In this document: in pieces, positions 1 through 9,071 of the stretch
Layout of the letters: every line of letters starts with the position of its first letter
Numbering within the stretch: position 1 is the first letter of the stretch
From: Collimonas arenae
GTDB lineage: Bacteria; Pseudomonadota; Gammaproteobacteria; Burkholderiales; Burkholderiaceae_D
Assembly: GCF_000786695.1 (NCBI RefSeq)
Contig: NZ_CP009962.1
Location: forward strand, 4,712,001 to 4,776,000
Direction: 5' to 3'
Length of the DNA: 64,000 nucleotides
Notes under the pieces: generated by a model
Database searches by the model: none
The model's input: only the letters and a program-made list of their open reading frames with translations
Told to the model about the DNA's origin: nothing
Position numbers and translations under genes: made by a program

Positions 1-281
1 GTGATGTAGAGATAGTGGAGGAATGTCGATCGGCTGATATGCGCCTGCCTGTTCCGCAATCCAGGTAACCAGTAAGCACATATACCCGCCACAGGCTAAT
101 GAACAATAATTAGCCCACAATTAGGGCGCGTTAACATCGACCATTGATCATTGACCTGAAACGAAGATCATCTAACTGTACCTCCTCAACGCACTTTTAG
201 TGTTTCACACTGTACGGTTCCGGCGCGGATATGATATGTTCTTGCAAACCCTGTCATTCCCTGATGTGTAAGGAGTCATTC

Positions 282-401
282 ATGAAACACTTGATCACTA
301 TCGCTTGTTTGACCGGCGCCGTTGCCATGTACACGCTGAGCTACGAGAATAGTGCAGCCGTTCTCGGCGCAGCGGGTTTGTTGTTCGAACTGGCGTTCTG
401 A
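282..401 (+). CDS. Small hydrophobic protein (39 aa), unknown
   Basis: A short open frame of 39 codons begins at an ATG seven bases after a clear AAGGAG ribosome binding site and ends at a TGA. The product starts MKHLITIACL and is hydrophobic throughout, with one or two possible short membrane stretches and a few polar residues (YENS) near the middle. It converges with the anti-sigma gene on the other strand. I do not recognise the family. The strong ribosome binding site is the main reason to call it. It could be a small membrane peptide, or a signal-peptide-like remnant of a longer gene. Confidence 0.45.
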   Translation: MKHLITIACLTGAVAMYTLSYENSAAVLGAAGLLFELAF

Positions 402-431
402 AAAAGAGTATCGAGATAGTCTCCTGATCCC

Positions 432-941
432 CTATTCCAGCAACCATTCCTGCTCACGCAACCACCACATCAGCCAACCCAGTATCATCGCCGGCGCCAT
501 CCAATGCGCCAGGCCAGCCCCCAAAAAATTGACCATCTCAGTCCATGCCTGCATCGTGCCGAGACCCAGCAACGGCGGAGGCACTGGTAATCCAGAGGCG
601 GGAATGACGGCCAGCGTAAATGCCAGCCACAACATGATCGCCGCCGTGACCACCAATCCGTAGATACCCAACCAAGGCAGCGAGATAAGCAGCCAGCCAG
701 GCAATGCGGAAACGCTGCCGGAGCCTGGTGCGCGTCGCTTCTGCGCCAGAGCAAGCGCTGGCGAACGCTCCGTTTCCGGAGGCAGAGCCCTCATCAACGC
801 TGCGGTAAAACCTTCATCCGCAGGCGCGTCAAGACGGGCCTGGTGTTGCAGCAAGACGGCAAGCCAGTCGTCGGCTGATGACTCATGCGCCTCATCTATT
901 GAAATCGGGTGAGACGCGTGTATGGGTGAAATTTTCTTCAT
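432..941 (-). CDS. Putative anti-sigma factor (membrane protein)
   Basis: The product has a hydrophilic N-terminal half of about 75 residues (with DEAHESSADDWLAVLL) followed by two or three hydrophobic segments (around GWLLISLPWLGIYGLVV and MAPAMILGWLMWWL). This is the layout expected of a membrane-anchored anti-sigma factor. The ATG at 941 overlaps the stop codon of the upstream sigma factor gene as ATGA, with GGAG before it, so the two are probably translationally coupled. A GTG two codons earlier is possible but less likely. I see no clear ZAS zinc-binding motif, so the role is inferred from gene order and topology, not from sequence family. Confidence 0.6.
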   Translation of the reverse strand: MKKISPIHASHPISIDEAHESSADDWLAVLLQHQARLDAPADEGFTAALMRALPPETERSPALALAQKRRAPGSGSVSALPGWLLISLPWLGIYGLVVTAAIMLWLAFTLAVIPASGLPVPPPLLGLGTMQAWTEMVNFLGAGLAHWMAPAMILGWLMWWLREQEWLLE

Positions 942-1582
942 TTGCACTGCTCCGAAGTTTGGCGTGGATCCCAGGCCAAGAGCGCTGTTTCAAGTTTGGC
1001 GCGACCGCGCAATAAATGCGTCTTGAGCGTGCCCAGCGGACATCCCAAGGCTTGGGCAGCTTCGGCATGCGACAAATCTCCCCAATAGCATTGCACGATT
1101 GCTTGCCGCTCGGGTTCGCTAAGTACATCCAGCGCCCTCTGCACATCGAGCGACAACGCCACAGTGTGGCTCAAGGACAAAGCGGCGTTAGCCTGGGCCA
1201 GGACATCGGCAGAACTTTGCCGTTCGTCTGATTCTTCATCCAAAGCCTGGGTTCGCGCCTGGAGTTGCGCGTCGCCGCGCCGCCGCTGTTCCAGGAACAC
1301 ATGCGTAGCGATTCGGATAAGCCAGGTGCGAAAGCATGCCTCGCCGCGAAAATTCGCCAGGTTTTGGTAAGCACGCAAAAAAGCCTCTTGCGCCAGCTCG
1401 TCCGCCCACCCCGCATCGCCTCGGGTGAGACGCCGCAGCAGCGCCCGCACCGCACCCTGATGCCGAACGACCAAAGCTGCAAATGCGCGGCGGTCATCGT
1501 GCTGCTGCACCTGCTGCAGCAAGAGCTGATCAGGGTCTTCCAGCGTCGGCGCCTCTGGCAGAGACGTGGCGTGCGATGTCAC
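938..1582 (-). CDS. RNA polymerase sigma-70 factor, ECF family
   Basis: About 214 residues with the region-2 core (FAALVVRHQGAVRALLRRLT, then WADELAQEAFLRAYQNL and FRGEACFRTWLIRIATH) and a region-4 helix-turn-helix (LSEPERQAIVQCYWGDLSHAEAAQALGCPLGTLKTHLLRGRAKL). These identify an extracytoplasmic-function sigma factor that would direct RNA polymerase to a small regulon. The GTG at 1582 is preferred because it lies six bases after the stop of the upstream gene; an ATG-type start further up would run deep into that gene. It is second in a three-gene operon, followed by the overlapping membrane protein gene that is its likely anti-sigma partner. The inducing signal cannot be read from sequence. 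Confidence 0.85.
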   Translation of the reverse strand: MTSHATSLPEAPTLEDPDQLLLQQVQQHDDRRAFAALVVRHQGAVRALLRRLTRGDAGWADELAQEAFLRAYQNLANFRGEACFRTWLIRIATHVFLEQRRRGDAQLQARTQALDEESDERQSSADVLAQANAALSLSHTVALSLDVQRALDVLSEPERQAIVQCYWGDLSHAEAAQALGCPLGTLKTHLLRGRAKLETALLAWDPRQTSEQCK

Positions 1583-1587
1583 GGGAT

Positions 1588-1992
1588 TTAATTTGGCGCA
1601 GGCTTGGATTCCATCTTCCGCGCCACCAGCAAGGCCACGCCGATAAACAAGGGGATACAGCCGATCGCCCATAGCCACATATCAGGCCGCATCGCATAAA
1701 ACATAATCATGACGCCCAAACCTGCACCGACATTGACTGCGCCAAAGATCAACTGGCCGTTCGTATTCCGCCAGCCGCCATTGCCGCTGATAGCACGATC
1801 GGCAAGCAAGCTGCCGTCAAGCAGCTGCGGAGGAATGTCACGGCCCTGGGCAACCAGCTGGCGCACGGTCTCATGCATGAGTTCGGCACGGCGCATCCTG
1901 GCCAGCACGCCCATGACGATAGCCACGATAGGAATGAACAGAGCAACGATAGGGATGAGAAACGGCGCGACATGTTGTAGCACGGTGTCCAT
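1588..1992 (-). CDS. DUF6249-type small membrane protein
   Basis: 134 residues: an N-terminal transmembrane segment (FLIPIVALFIPIVAIVMGVLARMRR), a soluble middle part with a GRDIPPQLL motif, and two C-terminal membrane segments (LIFGAVNVGAGLGVMIMFYAM, MWLWAIGCIPLFIGVALLVA). This layout matches the small DUF6249 membrane proteins, which often sit with sigma/anti-sigma genes. AGGAGACACA precedes the ATG. It is the first gene of the operon that continues with the ECF sigma factor six bases downstream and may belong to the same sensing pathway. No biochemical function is known to me. Confidence 0.7.
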   Translation of the reverse strand: MDTVLQHVAPFLIPIVALFIPIVAIVMGVLARMRRAELMHETVRQLVAQGRDIPPQLLDGSLLADRAISGNGGWRNTNGQLIFGAVNVGAGLGVMIMFYAMRPDMWLWAIGCIPLFIGVALLVARKMESKPAPN

Positions 1993-2380
1993 TGTGTCTC
2001 CTGAAAAGAGTGAGTGAAAGGCTTACTCTGCTTGGATGAGGCTGGATGGTGTTTTGGATTCAAAATAGTAAAAAATTTTTGAACGAACTTGCTTTAGCCT
2101 GATGCCGCTCATCTTGGCGCTTAGGAATTTGGCATCGCCTCCCTTTTTTACTGAAGCATAGTCTAACCAGGCTTCTTCAAGAAGAATGCCATTCCATCCA
2201 AAAATAGCTTTTACGGAATTAATCTAGGCAAGGATGTTCATACATGTCCATCGTCGAAACATATTGGCGAAGTGACATAATGACAATGAGCCGTCTGATC
2301 AATTGCCGCAACTAACGTCCACTTGGTGACGGCAGACAATACGTCAATTTAGCCCCATAGTAGAAATAACCAAAAACACA
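1993..2380. other. Intergenic, divergent promoter region
   Basis: About 390 bases between the sigma-factor operon (leftward) and lgt (rightward). AT-richer than the flanking genes. It must hold the two divergent promoters, but I see no convincing coding region, repeat or palindrome in it. Confidence 0.5.
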
Positions 2381-3199
2381 ATGCTTATACATCCCCTGCC
2401 TGACCCCGTGATATTGCACTTGATTGGCCCGCTATCCATTCGATGGTACGGGCTGATGTATCTCGTGGCGTTTGCACAGTTTTTACTGCTAGGGCGAATA
2501 CGCCTGAAGCAATCCCACATCATGCACGCCGGCTGGAAGCTCAAGGATCAGGACGACATGCTTTTTTACGGTGCTCTGGGCGTCGTCATCGGCGGCCGGC
2601 TAGGCGAGGTATTCCTGTATCGTCCCGCGTATTTTTTCCTGCATCCAATCGAAATTTTTGAAGTCTGGACCGGCGGCATGTCGTTCTACGGCGGCTTCAT
2701 CGGCGTCACCGTTGCGATGATTTTCTGGGCGAAGAAACGGGGATTTCAATTGATGGAAGTATTGGATTTCATCGCTCCCCTGGTGCCTCTCGGCTACGCT
2801 GCGGGACGCATCGGAAATTTCATCAACGGCGAATTATGGGGACGCGTTGCAGATCCATCGCTGCCATGGGCCATGATTTGGCCCAACGTCGATGCTCTGC
2901 CAAGACACCCTTCCCCCATCTATCAGGCCTTGATTGACGGCCTGCTGGTGTTCATTATCTTATGGTGCTATTCACGTCGCGCCAGGCCACTGATGGCAGT
3001 CAGCGGCATGTTTGCGACTCTGTACGGAAGTGCTCGCTTCTTTACAGAATATTTCCGCACGCCGGAATTCGAAGTACACATACCTGGCATAACGTTGTCC
3101 GGAAGCCAAATGTATTCGATACCGATGGTCTTGCTCGGGTTAGCGCTGTTAACACTTGCCTATAGAAACAAAGCACCGGCGCCAATGACGGTTCGTTAA
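2381..3199 (+). CDS. lgt: Phosphatidylglycerol--prolipoprotein diacylglyceryl transferase
   Basis: Inner-membrane enzyme that transfers a diacylglyceryl group from phosphatidylglycerol to the lipobox cysteine of prolipoproteins, the first step of lipoprotein maturation. 272 residues, a normal length for Lgt. The Lgt signature is present (GRIGNFINGELWGR, about residues 142-155), together with the conserved GGMSFYGGFIG loop and the ARFFTEYFRTPE segment. Several hydrophobic segments fit the multi-pass topology. It stands alone; the element just after its stop separates it from the next gene. The ATG at 2381 gives the canonical N-terminus with the HLIGPLSIRWYGLMY motif. Confidence 0.96.
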   Translation: MLIHPLPDPVILHLIGPLSIRWYGLMYLVAFAQFLLLGRIRLKQSHIMHAGWKLKDQDDMLFYGALGVVIGGRLGEVFLYRPAYFFLHPIEIFEVWTGGMSFYGGFIGVTVAMIFWAKKRGFQLMEVLDFIAPLVPLGYAAGRIGNFINGELWGRVADPSLPWAMIWPNVDALPRHPSPIYQALIDGLLVFIILWCYSRRARPLMAVSGMFATLYGSARFFTEYFRTPEFEVHIPGITLSGSQMYSIPMVLLGLALLTLAYRNKAPAPMTVR

Positions 3200-3208
3200 C
3201 TTTAACTT

Positions 3209-3370
3209 AGAGACTGTTGCAAACACGGATGGCTAGGCGCTCCGACGAAGACAGTACGAGTAGTACGGCTAGGAGGGTGTAGCAGGGGTTTCAGACTACA
3301 TTGTCGTCTGCCTGCGGAACGACCCGTGCTTGCAAGGGCAACAACGCTAGGTGTGTTTGCAACAGCCTCT
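3209..3370. repeat. ~160-bp element with 18-bp inverted ends (MITE-like)
   Basis: Left end 3209-3226 reads AGAGACTGTTGCAAACAC. The right end 3353-3370 is its reverse complement with a single mismatch. The interior contains a smaller dyad (GTAC...GTAC) and has no coding potential. TTAACTT lies directly outside the left end and again just outside the right end, which could be a target-site duplication. The structure suggests a small non-autonomous transposable element or a family of intergenic repeats. It may also act as a terminator for lgt, whose stop is nine bases away. No second copy was noticed in this window. Confidence 0.6.
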
Positions 3371-3760
3371 TATTAACTTATCGCTATTTTTCAATCGGCA
3401 CGACTGGCCTCTTGTCTCTGACGAAACCTTGGGCCAGTGCCGGACAACCATCTTTACAAATTAACCATCAGTCATGCCCGCATTCCCGATCATCGGGGGT
3501 TAGACATGAAGATTTGTTTCCGTTCCCTCTCTCCTCCACCATATAAAGTTTTTATAAAGTTTGTCATCTTGTACGTGTCACATATGTTGATATACGGTAC
3601 CCCGGCCTCGCGAGAGGGATTCGCACGCCGAAAAATATGTGCATCAACATTGCGCCTGCATCATTGACCTTGGCCGATATTCTTCATTTAATGAATGGCG
3701 ACCACCGCTGATTTTTCCAGGTGGTTTGCGATTTTCAATAAATCGGATAGGAAACATAAC
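3371..3760. other. Intergenic region, nothing recognised
   Basis: About 390 bases between the inverted-end element and the next gene. Short open frames exist, but none has a ribosome binding site and a plausible protein composition. The last 60 bases are presumably the promoter and leader of the secreted-protein gene that follows. Confidence 0.4.
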
Positions 3761-4195
3761 ATGAAGAATCTTTTCTTATTATCGCTCCTCAGCGTGTCCT
3801 TCCTGGCGTCGGCAGCACCACCGGCCGATCAAGACAATTTACCAGTAACAATTTCCGGCATCAAAGAACGTATCGTCCTCCCCGAGCGGTATCGCAAGAT
3901 GCACCCGGACGAATTTTACGACTATATGCGCGCTTACGATCTGTCAAACGGTATGACGCTTTCTGTCTTCCACAGAGGTTTCAAGATGTACGCCGCATTG
4001 GATGATCAGGTAAGACATGAAATAGTGGCCATCACGCCAAACACGTTTGTCGCTTTGGACAAGCAACTGAAAATGACCATCAATCTGCACGACAACAATG
4101 ATGCGAGCGGAGAACTGTACATGATGGTTCCAGCGCGACGTCTTTCAAATAACGCCGTCGCACACAAAAAACTCGTACGTATTGCGCTCCGCTAG
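3761..4195 (+). CDS. Small secreted protein, unknown
   Basis: 144 residues. The ATG at 3761 is preferred over the upstream frame start because it begins a textbook signal peptide (MKNLFLLSLLSVSFLASAAP, cleavage after ASA) and has GGAAA upstream. The mature part is about 125 residues, with an N-terminal ERYRKMHPDEFYDYMRAYDLSNG segment and a likely beta-rich remainder, and no cysteines, so it is probably periplasmic. I do not recognise a domain. No close neighbour suggests a role; the next gene is on the opposite strand. Confidence 0.7.
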   Translation: MKNLFLLSLLSVSFLASAAPPADQDNLPVTISGIKERIVLPERYRKMHPDEFYDYMRAYDLSNGMTLSVFHRGFKMYAALDDQVRHEIVAITPNTFVALDKQLKMTINLHDNNDASGELYMMVPARRLSNNAVAHKKLVRIALR

Positions 4196-4263
4196 ATAGG
4201 AGACAAGCAATTCCTCTTTTTCTACGGCTTACCTGAAACTATTGAAGCGCATGCGTTTAAGGT

Positions 4264-5256
4264 TTAAGGCTTAAGAGTCTTGTTGAAAAATCCGACCACT
4301 GATGCGTTGAGCATGGCGTGAAACGCTACCCGGTCGAAACCTGGAGCGCTGGTGCAGATCTCTGGCTCTCTGGAAGCAAGAAATGCGCTGCAAGGGGCCA
4401 GAAAATCATAGTGCCCAGCCTTCGGCACGAAATGATATTCCGGCTTTTGCGGCAGCGCCAGGCGCACGGCCTCTGCATACCACGGATGCGGAAGAACAAC
4501 GTCGTCCTCAGCACGCCACAGCTGAACCGGAACGGTCACCCTCTTCAAGCCGTCCGGTGAAAAGGTGTAGCCAAGCGCAGGAGCCGCAACGACGGCAGCC
4601 TTGATGCGTATGTCTTGCGTGCCGTCGTGCGATGTGTCGCGTTGGGCGAGCGGGGGATCATCTGCATTGGCATGGCTGGCCACCAGTCTGCAGGCAAAAT
4701 CAGTGACGTGCTCTTTGCAGAAAGGGGCAACCTTCGCCAGGTCCGGCATGCCGCCGACGTTCACCAGCGTGGTAAAGCCGCCCGCAGAGAAACCGAACAT
4801 GCCGATGCGCTCCGGGGCGATTTGCGCGCGCCCGGACCACGCGCCGAGCATGTAGTCGATCAGCCGGCTTATATGCCGCGCCCGCTCCATGATCAAAATA
4901 CTGCGGCTCTGGTCTCCGTGATTGTCGCCTGTGTGCGTCACCGAAGCGACGACATATCCTGCTTCAGCAAGGGCAATCGCTGTGTCGTAATGGCCGAGGA
5001 AGGTGCCACCGTTGCCATGCGAAATGACCACCAGCGGCAAAGCTTTTCCTTCGACAGGCCCGTTGACGGCAACGTTCTGCGTGACCGCCCCTCTCGATAT
5101 GGGCGCCGGCGTCGCATTGCTCGGATACCAGATGCCAACCTCAAGCGGCGCGCCGTCAGGGTCCGGCGCGGTGACTTGCTGGAACCCGACGGCATGGGTG
5201 ACGCCGCATACTGCAACCAGCAAGGTTATCAACGCAAGGAATAATGTCTTCTTCAT
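4264..5256 (-). CDS. Secreted alpha/beta-hydrolase (dienelactone-hydrolase / PAF-acetylhydrolase-like)
   Basis: The ATG at 5256 is chosen because it opens a signal peptide (MKKTLFLALITLLVAVCGVTHA). The mature protein has an oxyanion-type segment (LVVISHGNGG), a nucleophile elbow GFSAGG, an acidic residue within RAEDDVVLP and a C-terminal His in KAGHYDFL, which together make a complete Ser-Asp-His set. The leading GFQQVTAPDPDGAPLEVGIWYPS segment is typical of predicted dienelactone hydrolases and platelet-activating-factor-acetylhydrolase-like esterases exported to the periplasm. The substrate is unknown. It lies 60 bases downstream of an AraC-type regulator gene on the same strand and may be co-transcribed with it. 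Confidence 0.8.
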   Translation of the reverse strand: MKKTLFLALITLLVAVCGVTHAVGFQQVTAPDPDGAPLEVGIWYPSNATPAPISRGAVTQNVAVNGPVEGKALPLVVISHGNGGTFLGHYDTAIALAEAGYVVASVTHTGDNHGDQSRSILIMERARHISRLIDYMLGAWSGRAQIAPERIGMFGFSAGGFTTLVNVGGMPDLAKVAPFCKEHVTDFACRLVASHANADDPPLAQRDTSHDGTQDIRIKAAVVAAPALGYTFSPDGLKRVTVPVQLWRAEDDVVLPHPWYAEAVRLALPQKPEYHFVPKAGHYDFLAPCSAFLASREPEICTSAPGFDRVAFHAMLNASVVGFFNKTLKP

Positions 5257-5316
5257 TTGTTCACCTTGTATATGTGGGACATCGAAAACTGTCTGCGGCA
5301 ATGCGGGGGAGACTTC

Positions 5317-6180
5317 CTAACGATGCGCAATCAAGCGAATCGGAATCAACAAATCCGTACGTAGCTCTTCTGGCGCAACCATGCGTGGATTGTTGCGATA
5401 GCACTCCAGCAGCGGCCGGTCGTCAGGCTCGTAGCCGCTGCCCGGTAGCCAGGCCGAATACAGCGTGTTGATGGCCGGGCCGATTTGCGTGTACGGCCCC
5501 ATCAGCGTGTGCACTGCATAGAGGCCACCCGGGATATCCATGATGCCGACGCCGTCGGCAATCAGCGGTTCCGCAGGCAAAACTGCTGCTGCGTAATAAC
5601 GGAAATCTCGGAAATCGTCGTTTGCTTCTGGATCGCCATAACAAACACCCAGCCATTGCTGCACTGGCCTGCTGCCTACCAGGGTACGCAAGCGTCGGTG
5701 CGAATAAGGAATCGTCGCCAACGGGCCGGAATGCGGCAAAGCATGAATGCGCATCGGTTCGCGCTCCAGTAAATGCATGTCGAAGCCGGGCTGGTCTTGG
5801 GTAGCGCCCCCGCCCGCGTCGCCCCCGGCGAATACCCCGATTTTCTGCCTGAATCCACGCGGACTGCTGCCGCTGAAACTGCGGAATGCGCGGGTGAAAG
5901 CCTGCGGACTGTCATAGCCAGTTTCCAGCGCGATATCGGTGATGCTGCGCTTGCCTTCCATCAGCAGCGAGGCAGCATGCGCCAGCCGCAGGCGGCGTAT
6001 GGTCGCGGCGACTGTTTCGCCCATCATGCCGCGGTAGAGGCGATGAAAATGGAAAGGAGAAAAATTGGCGATGCCGGCCAAACCTTCAAGACTGTGCTGC
6101 GCCATCGGCTCCGCCACGATGGCGGCAATCACACGGGCCATGCGCTTGCGGTAGTCTTCCTCTGGACTATGTCGTTTCAT
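5317..6180 (-). CDS. AraC-family regulator with GyrI-like effector domain
   Basis: 287 residues. The AraC helix-turn-helix pair is at the N-terminus (HSLEGLAGIANFSPFHFHRLYRGMMGE and RSITDIALETGYDSPQAFTRAFRSFSGSSPRGFRQ, residues about 20-115). A GyrI-like small-molecule-binding domain follows (about 130-285, ending LIPIRLI). This architecture (SoxS/Rob-like DNA-binding domain plus GyrI domain) is common among multidrug-responsive activators. The downstream secreted hydrolase is a candidate target. No operator was identified. Confidence 0.87.
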   Translation of the reverse strand: MKRHSPEEDYRKRMARVIAAIVAEPMAQHSLEGLAGIANFSPFHFHRLYRGMMGETVAATIRRLRLAHAASLLMEGKRSITDIALETGYDSPQAFTRAFRSFSGSSPRGFRQKIGVFAGGDAGGGATQDQPGFDMHLLEREPMRIHALPHSGPLATIPYSHRRLRTLVGSRPVQQWLGVCYGDPEANDDFRDFRYYAAAVLPAEPLIADGVGIMDIPGGLYAVHTLMGPYTQIGPAINTLYSAWLPGSGYEPDDRPLLECYRNNPRMVAPEELRTDLLIPIRLIAHR

Positions 6181-6446
6181 AGCAGAAAGTTTAAACCGGC
6201 TGCCACGGGATTACTTAGCCGCGTTTGCGAATGTTTGCGAACTCACGGACCGTGCAACAAGCATGGCAGGTCCGCGCATAATAAAAGCACAACAACCAAG
6301 CCTTCTGTATTTTGCTGGAAATTTCGCTGGAAATCTCGCTGAAAAACAATCTGACATGCCGTAAAGACAAGATAAAGCGGCGGCGAAATCGCAAAAGGAT
6401 ACGCCGCAGTGAAAATATATTTTCTAAGAGGCTATGACGCTACCTG

Positions 6447-7400
6447 TCATGTCTGCGGATGACGCTCTGAAAGCTCTTCGCACAACGCAGCCGAAGGAAC
6501 GAAAAATAACCCGCCAGTCGCCGCGCTGCTGTAGTCAAGCAGCTTGTCATAGTTGCCCGGCGGTCGTCCGACGAACATGTTTTCAAGCATTTGCTCGATC
6601 GGTTCAGGCGAACGCGCATAGCCGATGAAATAGGTACCGAACTCTCCCATGCCTGGCCGGCCGAACGGCATATTGCCGCGCAATATTTTCACTTCCTGAC
6701 CATCCTTGGTGATCGTCGTCAACGAACTGTGCGAAGACGAGGGCTTGACCGATTCGTCGAGTTCGATGTCGGACAGCTTGGTACGGCCGATGATGCGTTC
6801 CTGAGCCTCGACGGACAACGCGTTCCAGCCAGCCATGTCGTGCAGATACTTTTGCACGAGCATATAGCTGCCTCCCGCAAACGCCGGATCCTCGTCGCCA
6901 ACGATCGTAAAATCGACGGCCTCGCGGCCATCCGGATTTTCGGTGCCGTCGACGAAACCCACTATGCTGCGCAGATCGAAATAGCGAAAGCCATGCACTT
7001 CGTCAACCACGGAGATCGCATCGCCAAGCCGCTCCATCAGTTGCGTCGCCAACTCGAAGCAAAGATCCATCTGATCCGCACGGATGTGCAACAAGATATC
7101 GCCCGGCGTCCCCACGGCGCGGCGCGCACCCGTGCCGAACTCACGAAACGGGTGCAGCGATGCCGGACGCGGGGCGCCGAAGAGCCGATCCCAAGCGCCG
7201 GAACCAAAGCCGCATATGCAGGACAGATTACCGGAGGGGACGCGATGGCCAACCGAGCGAACCAGGGCGGCAATGTCCGCGCACCAAGCGCGCACCGTGT
7301 CGGCATGGCCGTCACCGGGCGAAAGCGTCGCGACAATGAAGATAGCGCTGCGCGTGATGGGGCTGCATACGGCTTGGGGTTCGGGAGAGTTATTAGGCAT
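6447..7400 (-). CDS. Dyp-type haem peroxidase
   Basis: About 317 residues from the ATG at 7400, which starts the conserved N-terminal part (PQAVCSPITRSAIFIVATL); the longer frame adds an unlikely leader. The family motif GFVDGTENP (GXXDG) is present, with the presumed proximal haem ligand His in KPSSSHSSLT and a conserved Arg in LRGNMPFGRPGMGEFGTYFIGYARS. The match is to YfeX/B-type Dyp peroxidases, cytoplasmic enzymes that oxidise dyes and porphyrinogens with hydrogen peroxide. There is no signal peptide and no encapsulin gene nearby. It is monocistronic as far as can be seen. Confidence 0.9.
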   Translation of the reverse strand: MPNNSPEPQAVCSPITRSAIFIVATLSPGDGHADTVRAWCADIAALVRSVGHRVPSGNLSCICGFGSGAWDRLFGAPRPASLHPFREFGTGARRAVGTPGDILLHIRADQMDLCFELATQLMERLGDAISVVDEVHGFRYFDLRSIVGFVDGTENPDGREAVDFTIVGDEDPAFAGGSYMLVQKYLHDMAGWNALSVEAQERIIGRTKLSDIELDESVKPSSSHSSLTTITKDGQEVKILRGNMPFGRPGMGEFGTYFIGYARSPEPIEQMLENMFVGRPPGNYDKLLDYSSAATGGLFFVPSAALCEELSERHPQT

Positions 7401-7639
7401 TGGATCGACCGTTATCGTGATGTATTCCGACAAGAGCGGGACAGATTTACAGCGAACGAGAATACCAGATTGTCGCAATTTTCTTTCACGCTCCGCTCCG
7501 ACGGACAGTTACATTTTGTTACAAAAAAAAATATGCGCGAAATATTATTTAACAATTAATTATTTGATAGTCTGGCGCAAACAAAAATTGCATTGAAGAA
7601 TCGTTCCGCCCAAAAATCTATGCGCATTTCTCATGGAAT

Positions 7640-8128
7640 ATGAATTTCCCAATCAAGCGTGACACGTCTCAAACACTTTATCGCTACTTTGCATTCGTTT
7701 TTATTGTTGCTGTTACTTCAACAATAATACTTGCTCTGTTAGCTTCCCTCTTTTTGAATGGACAAGGCCTGTCTGTGTATTGGATCGGAATTGCTCCTGG
7801 CAATGTCCTTTTGCAATTTTTCCTGACAGGAATAATTACACCGTTAATTGAATCCGCGATATTGATTTATCCAACGGTTGTTGCGTCTAGCGCTTTCAAA
7901 TCAAAATATGCAGCGGCGCTCGTTGGCGCGCTTCCAATCATTGCTTTGCATGCTTTTGTACAAGCCTACAAACCGCTGGTCATCGCCTGGTCTTTCTATA
8001 TACAAGCCTTGGCTTACCTAGAGCTCCGACAATCAGAAGTGTCGTTTAAAAAATCATTCTGGTTTGTTTTTCTCATTCACGCCATTTTTAACTCTTCTCC
8101 ATTGCTTCTTGCGTACGTTTTGGCTTGA
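7640..8128 (+). CDS. Small CPBP-like (CAAX protease-related) membrane protein
   Basis: 162 residues with four to five predicted membrane segments. It carries degenerate versions of the CPBP/Abi motifs: a Glu in TPLIESAILIYP (motif 1 normally has EE), a His in LPIIALHAFVQ and an HxxxN motif in LIHAIFNSSPLL. The region is AT-richer than its surroundings. It precedes an ABC transporter ATPase and a permease that itself ends in a full CPBP domain, so the three may work together, for example in handling a peptide or an immunity-type function. That link is inference from position and shared domain. Confidence 0.55.
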   Translation: MNFPIKRDTSQTLYRYFAFVFIVAVTSTIILALLASLFLNGQGLSVYWIGIAPGNVLLQFFLTGIITPLIESAILIYPTVVASSAFKSKYAAALVGALPIIALHAFVQAYKPLVIAWSFYIQALAYLELRQSEVSFKKSFWFVFLIHAIFNSSPLLLAYVLA

Positions 8129-8307
8129 GAGAAAACTATGTATTCCGTTATTGGCCCCACAGACACAGCTACGGGTTATGCAAGCCAATGTGTCGGCGGT
8201 CAAAGCTGCGCGCACTCCGTGTTCCAGACCATTAATGAATTTTCCCCTTGGCCATCAACACAGCAGATAACAAAAAACCAAATTCTCATAATGACGAAAG
8301 AAGGCAA

Positions 8308-9066
8308 ATGATTGAATTTCGCGAACTGAGCAAGAGCTACGGCAAATTCGAAGCTGTTAAATCTCTTTCACTTAACATCGCGCGCGGTGAAGTCTTTGGA
8401 TTTTTGGGGCCAAATGGCGCAGGAAAAACGACGACCATCAAAATGATGATGGGGATCCTCGTGCCGAGTAATGGCGGGGTATCCGTAGATGGCATCAATT
8501 GCCATGACGATGGCGCCGAGGTAAAGCGCCGAGTCGGTTACCTTCCTGACAATCCCATTTTTTATGATTACCTTCGAGGCCGTGAAATATTGCAATTCGT
8601 TGCAGAAATGCACGGATATTCACGCAAAGACGCCGCAATGCGCGCGGATCAACTATTGATGGATTTCGGCCTGGAGGAAGTCACGGAAGAATTTGCCGTC
8701 AATTACTCAATGGGCATGAAGAAAAAATTGGGACTTGCTTGCGCCTTGATTCATGAGCCGCCGGTACTGATTCTTGACGAGCCCACGAACGGCCTCGATC
8801 CGCGTGCGTCACGCGACGTCCAAGAGCGTCTGCTCAATAGCGCAGCGCAAGGTAAAACCATATTCTTATCGACACATCTTCTCGATATGGCAGAACGCAT
8901 GTGTACGCGAGTGGGGATTATTCATCGCGGGGCACTTGTCGCAACAGGCACGCCACAGGAAATAAAGGAGAGTGTTTCTTCCGGTGGGTCTTTGGAAGAA
9001 ATATTTCTCAAAATTACTGAGGAAACCGGCGCAGACACGACTGATCACTCGTTGTCTGGAGCGTAA
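8308..9066 (+). CDS. ABC transporter ATP-binding protein
   Basis: 252 residues from the ATG at 8308 (AAGAAGG upstream), which fits the family N-terminus IEFRELSKSYGKFEAV. Walker A is GPNGAGKTT, the ABC signature is the degenerate YSMGMKKKLGLA, and Walker B is PVLILDEPTNGLDP followed by a switch His in FLSTHLLD. The family is the ABC-2 export / CcmA-like ATPases that pair with large membrane permeases. The permease gene starts five bases after the stop, so the two form one transcription unit. Confidence 0.93.
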   Translation: MIEFRELSKSYGKFEAVKSLSLNIARGEVFGFLGPNGAGKTTTIKMMMGILVPSNGGVSVDGINCHDDGAEVKRRVGYLPDNPIFYDYLRGREILQFVAEMHGYSRKDAAMRADQLLMDFGLEEVTEEFAVNYSMGMKKKLGLACALIHEPPVLILDEPTNGLDPRASRDVQERLLNSAAQGKTIFLSTHLLDMAERMCTRVGIIHRGALVATGTPQEIKESVSSGGSLEEIFLKITEETGADTTDHSLSGA

Positions 9067-9071
9067 TCGCC

